Source: JBNAVJ01 sp049700455 (lineage in GTDB: Bacteria > Bacteroidota > Ignavibacteria > Tepidaquicellales > Tepidaquicellaceae). Taken from it: a stretch of 64,000 nucleotides of DNA. The translations under genes and the position numbers were made by a program. The stretch lies in the NCBI GenBank assembly GCA_049700455.1, contig JBNAVJ010000001.1:496001-560000 (forward strand), given 5' to 3'. Below, in pieces: positions 35,332 through 43,694 of the stretch. How positions within the stretch are numbered: the stretch's first letter is position 1; each line of letters opens with the position of its first letter. Under the pieces are notes generated by a model. That model was given only the letters and a program-made list of their open reading frames with translations. It had not been told where the DNA came from and did not search any database.

Positions 35332-36135
35332 ATGGAAGTTACTCCTACAAGTAGAATAATATGTCCCCATTGTGCCGGAGAAAATGAAATCCCAGTTGAC
35401 GAAAAATTTGTTGAATGTAATTTTTGTGGCTCGTCTATTTATGTTGATAAAAGTAAAATTGTAAATCATTTTGTAGTAATACACAATTTTACTCCTGAAC
35501 AGGCAGAAGGAAACCTGCGCCGTTGGATGGCAAGTAATTTTCACGTGAAAGATCTTGACAAACTCGCAAAGATAAATGATTACAGATTTTATTACTTCCC
35601 AATGTGGTATTTTAAAGTTATTGAAGGTTCGAAAGAAACAATCTTTCTCCAGCCTGCAACTTCTACGTCGATTTTTGAAATAAAAAACCTTGTTGTACCA
35701 GCAGGTAGTCTTAAACCATATAATAAAAACTTTTTTGAACAAAATAAATTTATTGATCCTGATGTTCAATACGACACTGCGAAGTCTTGGCTTTCACAGT
35801 CAAGTGTAAATATCTCTAACCTCGCTGAATCGAATCTTGTTCATATTCCATTTTACCAGTTTTTTTATTCATATGGAGGTTCTCAATACACTGCAATGGT
35901 AGAAGCATCATCGGGGATGGTTTATGCAAATGTTTGGCCACATAAAAAAGAAGCCCCTTTTTATGCATTGTTTATTGTAAGTATAATTTTGTATTTGTTA
36001 ATGACTATTATCTCATATGCGTTATTAGGAAAGGGAAATTCACTTCTTTTAGGTGATGTAATAAAAATTTTTACGTACGGATTTATATCTATACCACTTT
36101 TAATTGTTGCGTATTTTATAGTGAAAAAGGTCTGA
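35332..36135 (+). CDS. Zinc-ribbon membrane protein 1
   Basis: This 267-residue protein has an N-terminal zinc ribbon, CPHCAGENEIPVDEKFVECN then FCGSS (four Cys), followed by a soluble domain. Two C-terminal hydrophobic segments (about 208-230 and 240-262) should anchor it in the inner membrane. It resembles the YdjG/TFIIB-type zinc-ribbon membrane proteins. It lies 9 nt after the SPFH gene and 1 nt before the next zinc-ribbon gene. Function unknown, probably a membrane partner of the SPFH protein. Confidence 0.82.
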   Translation: MEVTPTSRIICPHCAGENEIPVDEKFVECNFCGSSIYVDKSKIVNHFVVIHNFTPEQAEGNLRRWMASNFHVKDLDKLAKINDYRFYYFPMWYFKVIEGSKETIFLQPATSTSIFEIKNLVVPAGSLKPYNKNFFEQNKFIDPDVQYDTAKSWLSQSSVNISNLAESNLVHIPFYQFFYSYGGSQYTAMVEASSGMVYANVWPHKKEAPFYALFIVSIILYLLMTIISYALLGKGNSLLLGDVIKIFTYGFISIPLLIVAYFIVKKV

Positions 36136-36136
36136 T

Positions 36137-37258
36137 ATGGCAGAAACTAACCTCCAGCAAACTATACAGCTAAAAAAGAAAAAAGTAGTTAAGGGACTAT
36201 CCTGCCCATCTTGTGGTGGAGAGCTCAACATAACTGAAGGAATCAGGACTCTCAACTGTAAATATTGTAATTCACTGCTTGTTGTAAAAGGGAGTAGTGG
36301 AAGTATAAAATACTATGTTCCGCGAAAAATTGATAAGAATACTGCAATAAAAAACACATTTGAGTGGCTTGGGAGTGGTTTTAATAAAGCGAGAAGATTA
36401 AAAAAATTGTCTGTAGTTACAGATGCATTTCCAATTTATGTCCCCTTCTGGAGGGTCTCAGCTGATGTTGTTGGATGGGTTTTTGGAAATGAACGAAGGA
36501 CAGATTCAAAAGGAAATACTTACTATGAAGATGTGGAAAAAGAAATTAAAGCTTCCTATGATAAAACTTATCCGGCATGTAACATTTCAGAGCTTGGTGT
36601 AAAACGTGTGAATCTTACAGGAGACGAAATCTTGCCAGTTGATTTTGAAGTGTTACAACAGGACTCTATGTTGTTTAATATTATCTCATCTGAATCTGAT
36701 ATTTTTGATTATGCCTTAAAAAACTTTTCTGACCAGGCAAGATCAGAAATAAAGCTATATGAGGTGACTTTTGAGCATTATGATCTTGTAAGGAAAAGGA
36801 TTTCTATTATTTATTATCCCCTGTGGGTTGTTCGTTATGTATTTGCAAATAGAGTTTATCAGGTGGTAGTTGATGGAGAAGATGGAACAATCTGTTATGG
36901 TAAGGCTCCTGGAAATAATCTGTATAGAGCCATAAGGGGGGTGTTTGGGACATCTCTCGGGATGTATCTGGTAACTTTTTTTGGGATTTTTTCGCTAATG
37001 TCAAAGAACTCAGATAATTGGAATAAATTTGTAATTTTGTTATATATTTTTTTAGTTATAACCGGTTTGGCTTTTATTCGCTCAGCCTGGAAACATTTCC
37101 GGTATGGCGGTGAAATTGTTGAAGGAACAGGAATTGATCCAGATGAAAGCATAGAAAAACGGGGGTTATTTTCTGCAGCGCGAAGACAAATCAACATTAA
37201 TCAAATGGGAAACTCACTTACAGATATTTTTAACATTGTTTCTTCAGTAAGGAAATAG
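36137..37258 (+). CDS. Zinc-ribbon membrane protein 2
   Basis: This 373-residue protein has an N-terminal zinc ribbon, LSCPSCGGELNITEGIRT then NCKYCNS. A long soluble domain follows (about 55-265), then two hydrophobic helices near residues 275-295 and 302-322, and a soluble tail. It is a paralogue in style of the previous gene and shares the region after the ribbon (WLGSGFNKARRLKKL compared with RRWMASNFHVKDLDKLAKI). Its start ATG 36137 lies one base after the previous stop. Likely part of the same membrane complex. Confidence 0.82.
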   Translation: MAETNLQQTIQLKKKKVVKGLSCPSCGGELNITEGIRTLNCKYCNSLLVVKGSSGSIKYYVPRKIDKNTAIKNTFEWLGSGFNKARRLKKLSVVTDAFPIYVPFWRVSADVVGWVFGNERRTDSKGNTYYEDVEKEIKASYDKTYPACNISELGVKRVNLTGDEILPVDFEVLQQDSMLFNIISSESDIFDYALKNFSDQARSEIKLYEVTFEHYDLVRKRISIIYYPLWVVRYVFANRVYQVVVDGEDGTICYGKAPGNNLYRAIRGVFGTSLGMYLVTFFGIFSLMSKNSDNWNKFVILLYIFLVITGLAFIRSAWKHFRYGGEIVEGTGIDPDESIEKRGLFSAARRQININQMGNSLTDIFNIVSSVRK

Positions 37259-37266
37259 ATTTTTAT

Positions 37267-37875
37267 ATGTCAGACATTCAAATAAGTGTGATAAAGTGTG
37301 CTAACTGTGGTAGCACTTTAAATGTTGAAGTAAATGATGAGATAACTTATTGTATTTCTTGTGGAAGCGGGTTTGAATTAGTTGATGGGAAATTATATCC
37401 AATTGAAGTAAACTTTATATCCCCTATAAAACCACAAGAAGGAGAGCTTATCTATAAACCTTTTTGGAAATTGGAGACCAACGTAAATATAATTGAACGA
37501 GATGCTGGGGGGGGGGTAAAAAAGGTCTTCTCTGGTGTTACTTCTAAAGGGGGAGGAATCCTGAACTTTGTAATACCAGCATTTGATTGTTCAATAGAGG
37601 CTCTTAAGAAACTTTCAATGTATTATACATTTCAGAATCCTACACTGTTCCCCCAGAAGTTTTCAGTTAGCTTAAAAGGATTTTCTTATAGCAGAGATGA
37701 TGCACGTAAGCTTGCCGAGTTTACTTTAATCTCATTTGAGGCGGAAAAATCCGATACGGTTCGTTCCCTTAAATATGAAATTAAATTTTTAAATGATAGT
37801 ATCTTAGGGATTCCTTTTTATCTGTTACAAAATAAAACCTTGATAGATGCTGTTTCGGGTATGAGTATTAAGTGA
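37267..37875 (+). CDS. Zinc-ribbon protein 3, soluble, with ten-G tract
   Basis: This 202-residue protein has an N-terminal zinc ribbon (IKCANCGSTLNVE then YCISCGSGFEL) and a beta-rich domain. It lacks a membrane helix, unlike its two predecessors. Codons 81-84 lie in a run of ten G (37507-37516). Losing one G puts a TAA stop right after the run; gaining one gives a stop within 14 codons. The gene as given is in frame. It ends the cassette; the methyltransferase of the glycan locus starts 24 nt downstream. Confidence 0.8.
   Translation: MSDIQISVIKCANCGSTLNVEVNDEITYCISCGSGFELVDGKLYPIEVNFISPIKPQEGELIYKPFWKLETNVNIIERDAGGGVKKVFSGVTSKGGGILNFVIPAFDCSIEALKKLSMYYTFQNPTLFPQKFSVSLKGFSYSRDDARKLAEFTLISFEAEKSDTVRSLKYEIKFLNDSILGIPFYLLQNKTLIDAVSGMSIK
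37507..37516 (+). repeat. Ten-G homopolymer inside a coding sequence
   Basis: Ten consecutive G in an AT-rich gene. It is the longest G tract noticed in the window. Any one-base slip truncates zinc-ribbon protein 3, which is the pattern of a phase-variable tract. Confidence 0.9.
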
Positions 37876-37899
37876 AAAAATAATAGGTCTATCTACCCT

Positions 37900-38682
37900 A
37901 TGGAATGTAGAATATGCGGTTCAACAACAGAATTCTTTTCTAAGGCTACTATACTTCAAAGGTATAATATTTCCTATTTTAAATGCCCGGCATGTTATTC
38001 CGTGCAGACTGAATACCCTTTCTGGCTTGATGAAGCGTATTCTGAAGTAATTAACAGGAGTGATATTGGGATTGTTTCACGAACTTTAGATTTTACAAAG
38101 ATTTGTAAAATATTAATTAAATGTTTCTTTCCTGAAAATGGTAAATTTATTGACTTTGGGGCTGGTTATGGTTTGTTTGTAAGGATGATGAGAGACAGTG
38201 GTTATAATTTTTATTGGCAGGATAAATATTGTGAGAATATTTTTGCAAAAGACTTTATCGCCAAAGAGAACACTAAATATGATTTATTGACAGCATTTGA
38301 GGTATTTGAACATTTAGTAAATCCTATTAAAGAATTAGAAGAAATGCTTAATCTATCAAACTCAATTTTTTTTAGCACTTTTCTAATTCCAGCCTCATTT
38401 CCTTTACCAGAACAGTGGTGGTATTATGCTCTTGAACATGGACAGCATATTACTTTATATTCAAAAGAAACCCTAAAGTACCTTGCTGCGAAACTTAACT
38501 TGAATCTATATACTAATAACAAACATCTTCATCTTTTAACACCAAAGAAAATTAGCAAAGCCTGCTACAAATTTATAACAATTCCTTATATTGCTGATAC
38601 GTTTCATTATTTAGCTTCAAGACACACATTACTGGATCGCGATTACGAACAGGTATTATCGAAAATCAAGAATAATACATAA
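37900..38682 (+). CDS. SAM-dependent methyltransferase with N-terminal zinc motif
   Basis: This 260-residue protein has an N-terminal metal site (CRICGSTTEFF, then FKCPACYS). A class I methyltransferase domain follows (about 70-200), with motif I KFIDFGAGYGLFVRMM and the acidic post-motif LLTAFEVFEHLVNP. This architecture is common in polysaccharide clusters, where it methylates sugars. It opens the plus-strand glycan block; the flippase starts 1 nt after its stop. The substrate is unknown. Confidence 0.87.
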   Translation: MECRICGSTTEFFSKATILQRYNISYFKCPACYSVQTEYPFWLDEAYSEVINRSDIGIVSRTLDFTKICKILIKCFFPENGKFIDFGAGYGLFVRMMRDSGYNFYWQDKYCENIFAKDFIAKENTKYDLLTAFEVFEHLVNPIKELEEMLNLSNSIFFSTFLIPASFPLPEQWWYYALEHGQHITLYSKETLKYLAAKLNLNLYTNNKHLHLLTPKKISKACYKFITIPYIADTFHYLASRHTLLDRDYEQVLSKIKNNT

Positions 38683-38683
38683 A

Positions 38684-40177
38684 TTGGGTATCGTTAGACG
38701 ACAAGCACTGGCAAATTCTTTTTTTTCCTACTTAGGAGTAATCATTGGTTACCTAAACTTAATTCTTTTATTTCCTACTTTCTTTTCTGCAGAACAGTAT
38801 GGACTAATTAACCTTATGATAGGGTTATCCACCATTTATTCATATCTTTCAGCTGTGGGATTGGTTACTTCTATAACAAAATACTTTCCATTTTTTAAAT
38901 CAGGGGATCGATTTCATAATGGCTTTGTTACTCTTGTTTTTTTGATAGCTTCCCTGGGATTTTTAGCTGTTACAGTATTATATCTTATTCTCAGACCGGG
39001 AATTATAGAAGCATATGCTGAGAAATCTCCAATGTTTCTTGATTATTATTTTGTTGTAATCCCCATTTCTTTTTTTGCCCTTGTTTTTTCCATTTTTGAG
39101 TCGTTTGCAAGGGCAATCTACAAAACTTCATTTGCAACTTTTGCAAAGGAAGTTGGAATTCGGGTTTTAACGACAGTAAGTATTGTCTTATATATAATAC
39201 ATTGGCTGGATTTCAAAGATTTTGTATTATCGTACATAGTTATCTATGGGTTGAATGCTGTAATGCTTGTTATATATGTATTCTTATCAAGGGAGTATAA
39301 ATTTAGTTTAAATCTTAAATATATTGATAGATCTAAGTTAAAAGAATTACTTAAATTTGGTGGATTTGTATTGATTTCAAGTGTAACAATGATTGTAACC
39401 GAAAAGGTAAGTATATTAATTATAGGTTCTATGGTTGGGCTTGCTGTAGTAGGTGCTTACTCTATGTATTTTTATATTGCTTCAGTAATATATGTGCCTA
39501 TGAGGGCAATGTCGAGAATATCGGTTCCGATAATTGCAGCATCTTTTAAGGAAAAGGATTATAAAACAATAAATGACATTTATCAGAGAACTTCTATTAT
39601 TCAACTGGTTATCGGAATTTTGATTTATGTTGGTGTTATAATTAATAGACATAATCTATTCTATTTTCTCAAACAACCAGCATACATAGAAAATTTTGGA
39701 ATATTCTATTTTGTTGGTCTTGCAGTACTAATTGATATAATGGTAGGATTGAATTCTGAAATTATTACAAACTCAGAAAAGTACAAATTTGACTCCCTTT
39801 TTAATTTCGTTTTGTTAATTGTAAGTATAATATCAAATCTCCTTCTTATTCCCTTAGTAGGGGGACTTGGAGCAGCTATAGCAACGGCAATTTCGTTCTT
39901 TACCTTTAATTATCTAAAGTGGCGTTTTATTGTCCATAACTTTGATATGCAACCACTTACTATTAAGCAAATTTATTCCATTGCCGCAGGCTTATTGACG
40001 CTTTTTTTAGGAGAAATTCTCCCCCCTGTTAAGAATGTTTTCATAGATATTGCCTATAGAAGTGTTTCAGTTTCAATTTTTTATTTTCTGATAATTATTT
40101 TGTTAAAGGTATCAGCAGATATAAACGAACGAGTAGTTGTATATAAAAATTATATCTTTCAGAAATTCAATAAATAA
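38684..40177 (+). CDS. Wzx-like polysaccharide flippase
   Basis: This 497-residue protein with about 14 hydrophobic helices belongs to the MOP/MVF polysaccharide exporter superfamily. It starts with LANSFFSYLGVIIGYLNLILLFP and has the AEQYGLINL segment typical of the family. It should move lipid-linked oligosaccharide across the inner membrane. The start is TTG at 38684, one base after the methyltransferase stop; no ATG is suitably placed. A wzy polymerase was not identified next to it. Confidence 0.9.
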   Translation: MGIVRRQALANSFFSYLGVIIGYLNLILLFPTFFSAEQYGLINLMIGLSTIYSYLSAVGLVTSITKYFPFFKSGDRFHNGFVTLVFLIASLGFLAVTVLYLILRPGIIEAYAEKSPMFLDYYFVVIPISFFALVFSIFESFARAIYKTSFATFAKEVGIRVLTTVSIVLYIIHWLDFKDFVLSYIVIYGLNAVMLVIYVFLSREYKFSLNLKYIDRSKLKELLKFGGFVLISSVTMIVTEKVSILIIGSMVGLAVVGAYSMYFYIASVIYVPMRAMSRISVPIIAASFKEKDYKTINDIYQRTSIIQLVIGILIYVGVIINRHNLFYFLKQPAYIENFGIFYFVGLAVLIDIMVGLNSEIITNSEKYKFDSLFNFVLLIVSIISNLLLIPLVGGLGAAIATAISFFTFNYLKWRFIVHNFDMQPLTIKQIYSIAAGLLTLFLGEILPPVKNVFIDIAYRSVSVSIFYFLIIILLKVSADINERVVVYKNYIFQKFNK

Positions 40178-40182
40178 AAAAT

Positions 40183-41091
40183 ATGTCATTTAATGTCCCA
40201 ATCTTACTGTTGATATTTAATCGTCCTGCTCTTACTAAAGCAGTTATTGAAAATATCGGGAAATTAAGCCCCCGTTTTCTCTTTGTATCCGCTGATGGGC
40301 CAAGACAAAGTGTGGAATCGGATTTTGAAAATTGTAATGCTACACAAAGAATTGTTAAAGAAAATATTAATTGGGAGTGTGAAGTAAAAACAAATTTTAG
40401 GGTAAAAAACTTAGGATGTAAATTAGCTGTTTCTGATGGTATTAATTGGTTTTTTGAAAATGTAAGTGAGGGAATTATTATTGAAGATGACTGTATTGTA
40501 GATGTTAGTTTTTTTTATTTTTGTGAGGAATTATTAATGAAATACCGAGAAGATGAGCGAATTATGCATATTGGAGCGGCTAACTTTCAAGACGGTAGAA
40601 AAAGAAATAAAAACAGCTACTACTTTTCAAAAATGTGTCACGTTTGGGGTTGGGCTACTTGGAAACGAGCTTGGTCTAAATATGATGTTACTATCCAGGA
40701 TTTCCCGGAGTTTATTCAGGAAAAGAAAATTCAAGCAATTTATTCAAATATAAAAATGCAAAAATACTTTCTGCGACAATTTGAGAAAGTGTACAAAAAC
40801 CAGTTGGATACCTGGGATTATCAATGGGTATATACTGTTTGGAAACATAATGGACTTAGCATTATCCCGAACATTAATATGGTAAAGAATATAGGCTTTC
40901 ATTCTGAAGCAACGCATACAAGAGATTCTAATAGTAAACTAATCTTACAAAAAGTAGAATCATCTACAGAGAAAATAAGCCATCCTAATTTTTTTATTCC
41001 TAACATAGAAGCTGATTACTATACCTTTCGCACGAAACTTTATATGTCGAAAATTGATAAATTTGTTAACTTGATGAAAAAAAAGGATTAG
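40183..41091 (+). CDS. GT-A glycosyltransferase-like protein
   Basis: This 302-residue protein begins with NVPILLLIFNRPALTKAVIENI, the start of a GT-A fold similar to the GNT-I/HlpA-like group. It has the metal-binding acidic motif IIIEDDCIVD near residue 105. The later segment CHVWGWATWKRAWSKYD is characteristic of this group in surface-glycan clusters. It probably transfers one sugar to a lipid-linked intermediate. It lies between the flippase (6 nt) and a GT4 gene (6 nt). Confidence 0.82.
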   Translation: MSFNVPILLLIFNRPALTKAVIENIGKLSPRFLFVSADGPRQSVESDFENCNATQRIVKENINWECEVKTNFRVKNLGCKLAVSDGINWFFENVSEGIIIEDDCIVDVSFFYFCEELLMKYREDERIMHIGAANFQDGRKRNKNSYYFSKMCHVWGWATWKRAWSKYDVTIQDFPEFIQEKKIQAIYSNIKMQKYFLRQFEKVYKNQLDTWDYQWVYTVWKHNGLSIIPNINMVKNIGFHSEATHTRDSNSKLILQKVESSTEKISHPNFFIPNIEADYYTFRTKLYMSKIDKFVNLMKKKD

Positions 41092-41096
41092 AACTT

Positions 41097-42206
41097 ATGA
41101 AAATTCTTTATGATTATGAAATATTTTGTTTGCAAAAGTATGGGGGGGTATCAAGATATTTTTATGAACTTGTGTCAAGACTGCTGAAATTTCCTGGAGT
41201 AGAGATAATTCTGTATATGGGTAAGTTTATCAATCAATATGGGCTTGAGAAATTCAATTTACAATATTGTGATTTTTTTGGTGAAAAAGTAAACTACCCG
41301 CCTAAAACAAAGCCATTTTTTGTCAAGTTTCAAAAATATTTATTTGAGAAATTTAGAGCAAAAACAAATTATAATGTTTTTCACCAAACTTATTTTCGTC
41401 CCTATCAAACCCATCACAATGAAGTTAGAGTTATAACAGTACATGATTTTACTCATGAGAGATATCCACAATATTTTTCTTTCTTTGATCGTACAATAAA
41501 AAATAAAAAGAAAGCTATTGATACTGCTCATGGAATAATTTGTGTTTCAAATGCCACAAAAGATGATTTGCTAAAATTTTATCCGGATGTAAAAGGGGAA
41601 ATAAAAGTAATATATCATGGAAACTCACTTAATGTTCAGGTAGATAAAGAACCATTTTTAAAGCATCCTTATTTTCTTTTTGTAGGAAGTAGAAAAGGGT
41701 ATAAAAATTTTGCCTTGCTCTTGTATGCATTAGCTTTATTACCGGAGTTAAGAAACGATTATAAAATAGTTTGTTTTGGAGGAGGTAGCTTTAATAAAAC
41801 GGAAGCGAGACTGATTAGAAAATTATCACTCGAACCAAATGTAGTTCAAATTGAAGGGAATGATGTAATGTTAGCTAATGCATATAGCTTTGCTTCTGCA
41901 CTTGTATATCCTTCTCTGTATGAAGGGTTTGGAATTCCACTTGTTGAAGCAATGAATTATGGATGCCCACTTATAGTAAGTAACTCCAGTTGTTTCCCTG
42001 AAATTACACAAGATGCAGGACTTTACTTTGATCCATTAAGCCCTGAGGATCTTGCTGATAAAATGAAAATAGTAGCAAATGATTCTACTTTCAGAAACGA
42101 GTTAAAAGAAAAGGTAGTGCAGAGAGGCCATTATTTTAGCTGGGATAAATGTGCACAGGAAACCTATGAGTTTTATAAAATGCTAAGTGAAGAATTCAAT
42201 AAATGA
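41097..42206 (+). CDS. Glycosyltransferase family 4
   Basis: This 369-residue GT-B retaining glycosyltransferase has an N-terminal acceptor domain (QKYGGVSRYFYELV). The C-terminal nucleotide-sugar domain carries PYFLFVGSRKGYKNF and the ALVYPSLYEGFGIPLVEAM signature with the EX7E motif. ATG 41097. A run of seven G (41142-41148) at codons 16-18 encodes GGV and could make the gene prone to slippage. Substrate unknown. Confidence 0.9.
   Translation: MKILYDYEIFCLQKYGGVSRYFYELVSRLLKFPGVEIILYMGKFINQYGLEKFNLQYCDFFGEKVNYPPKTKPFFVKFQKYLFEKFRAKTNYNVFHQTYFRPYQTHHNEVRVITVHDFTHERYPQYFSFFDRTIKNKKKAIDTAHGIICVSNATKDDLLKFYPDVKGEIKVIYHGNSLNVQVDKEPFLKHPYFLFVGSRKGYKNFALLLYALALLPELRNDYKIVCFGGGSFNKTEARLIRKLSLEPNVVQIEGNDVMLANAYSFASALVYPSLYEGFGIPLVEAMNYGCPLIVSNSSCFPEITQDAGLYFDPLSPEDLADKMKIVANDSTFRNELKEKVVQRGHYFSWDKCAQETYEFYKMLSEEFNK
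41142..41148 (+). repeat. Seven-G tract at the start of a glycosyltransferase gene
   Basis: Seven G at codons 16-18. A loss of one G leads to a stop about 14 codons on; a gain leads to a stop sooner. It is the second longest G run noticed in the window. Confidence 0.85.
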
Positions 42207-42210
42207 AATT

Positions 42211-42960
42211 ATGCAACCTACGGTTTCAATTATTACGGTTGTTCTAAATGGTAAAGAACCTTTGAAAAACACAATTGAAAGTATTAAACATCAAACTTTT
42301 AAAGATTATGAATTTATTGTAATTGATGGGGGGTCTGAAGATGGTACTTTAGAAGTTATAAAAGAAAATACCGATGTAATTTCTAAATGGCTGAGTGAGA
42401 AAGATAAAGGTATCTATGATGCAATGAATAAAGGAATAAAGCTTGCTACCGGAAAATATCTATGGTTTTTAAATGCAGGGGACATGATATTTTCTGAAAC
42501 GACGCTTGCCGAATTGTTTTCTACTGTTGAAGATTTTGACGTGATATATGGAGATACAGAATTAGTTAATGAAGAAGGAAAAAGTTTTGGTCTAAGGCAA
42601 TTAAAAAGGCCTCCTGAAAATCTTACATGGAAAAGTATGATAAATGGCATGGTGGTTACGCATCAATCTTTGATTGTTAAGAGGGCAGTTGCTCCTTTAT
42701 ATAATACAAAATATAAATATGTAGCGGATATTGATTGGTCAATCAAAGTCTTGAAAAATAGTAAGACAATCCTTAATACTCATCAAATTTTATCCCGATT
42801 TTTATTAGGGGGGTTTTCAAGAAGAAATACTTTTTCCTCTCTAGTAGAGCGATTTAAAATACTCTGTAAATATTTTAATGTAATAACAGTTCTTTTAAAC
42901 CATATAAAATTATTTTTTTTATTTATTATCCACATAATAAAAAACAGAAAAATACTATGA
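42211..42960 (+). CDS. Glycosyltransferase family 2
   Basis: This 249-residue inverting GT-A enzyme starts VSIITVVLNGKEPLKNTI and has the nucleotide-binding IDGGSEDGTLEVI and the metal site FLNAGDMI (DxD-like), followed by GMVVTHQSLIVKRAV. Near the C-terminus a hydrophobic stretch (about 225-245) may associate with the membrane. ATG 42211 was taken, 4 nt after the previous stop; the frame extends 8 codons upstream to a GTG inside the previous gene. It resembles the WcaA-like GT2 group that transfers sugars in colanic-type pathways. Confidence 0.88.
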   Translation: MQPTVSIITVVLNGKEPLKNTIESIKHQTFKDYEFIVIDGGSEDGTLEVIKENTDVISKWLSEKDKGIYDAMNKGIKLATGKYLWFLNAGDMIFSETTLAELFSTVEDFDVIYGDTELVNEEGKSFGLRQLKRPPENLTWKSMINGMVVTHQSLIVKRAVAPLYNTKYKYVADIDWSIKVLKNSKTILNTHQILSRFLLGGFSRRNTFSSLVERFKILCKYFNVITVLLNHIKLFFLFIIHIIKNRKIL

Positions 42961-43682
42961 ATCTTAAATTACTACGAGTTAGATTTGATATGATACTAAA
43001 TAAGCTTGCCAATTTATTTGGCGTTAATGCGAAAATGTTAGATGAAGAAATTCTTATAAAAACAATTAAGGCAAATCAAATTGATTTAATACTCGATGTG
43101 GGGGCAAATACTGGACAATTTTCAGAACTCGTTTTAAAATTGGGTTACGAGGGTAGTATTCTCTCATTTGAACCACTTTCAGCAGCCTATGAGCTTCTGT
43201 TACGGAAATCTCAAAAGTTTAAAAAATGGAAAGTCTTTGATAAGTGTGCTATAGGTGATATCGACGGCACTATTAGCATAAATGTATCACAAAATTTGTT
43301 AAGCAGTTCTGCCTTAAAAATTCTTGAACACCATACGTCAGTATCTCCGGAATCTAATGTAGTAGCAATCGAAGCTGTACCTATATATAAATTAGATAGT
43401 ATTTCAGCCCAATATGAAGAGCAATACAATAATATTCTGTTGAAAATTGATACTCAAGGTTATGAAGAGAAGGTTCTGATAGGATCCGCCAATTTTTTGA
43501 GCTCGGTAAAAGGAGTTCTTGTGGAAGTGTCACTAACACCATTGTATGAAGGACAAAAATTGTTTGATGATATATATGAAATGTTAAAAACAAGAGGTTT
43601 TAACCTGTGGGGAATTTTCCCTGCTTTTGTTAACAGAGCAAATGGGAGAATGCTACAGGTTGATTTACTTTTATTTAAATAA
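42957..43682 (+). CDS. FkbM family methyltransferase
   Basis: This 241-residue SAM-dependent methyltransferase of the FkbM family has motif I LILDVGANTGQFSELVLKLG. This is followed by ILSFEPLSAAYELL, and late segments LLKIDTQGYEEKVLIG and VKGVLVEVSLTPLYEGQ that are characteristic. FkbM enzymes O-methylate sugars or lipids. The start overlaps the previous stop (ATGA). It closes the plus-strand glycan block, only 12 nt from the end of the opposite block. Confidence 0.92.
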   Translation: MNLKLLRVRFDMILNKLANLFGVNAKMLDEEILIKTIKANQIDLILDVGANTGQFSELVLKLGYEGSILSFEPLSAAYELLLRKSQKFKKWKVFDKCAIGDIDGTISINVSQNLLSSSALKILEHHTSVSPESNVVAIEAVPIYKLDSISAQYEEQYNNILLKIDTQGYEEKVLIGSANFLSSVKGVLVEVSLTPLYEGQKLFDDIYEMLKTRGFNLWGIFPAFVNRANGRMLQVDLLLFK

Positions 43683-43694
43683 CTAAATTTTTTA

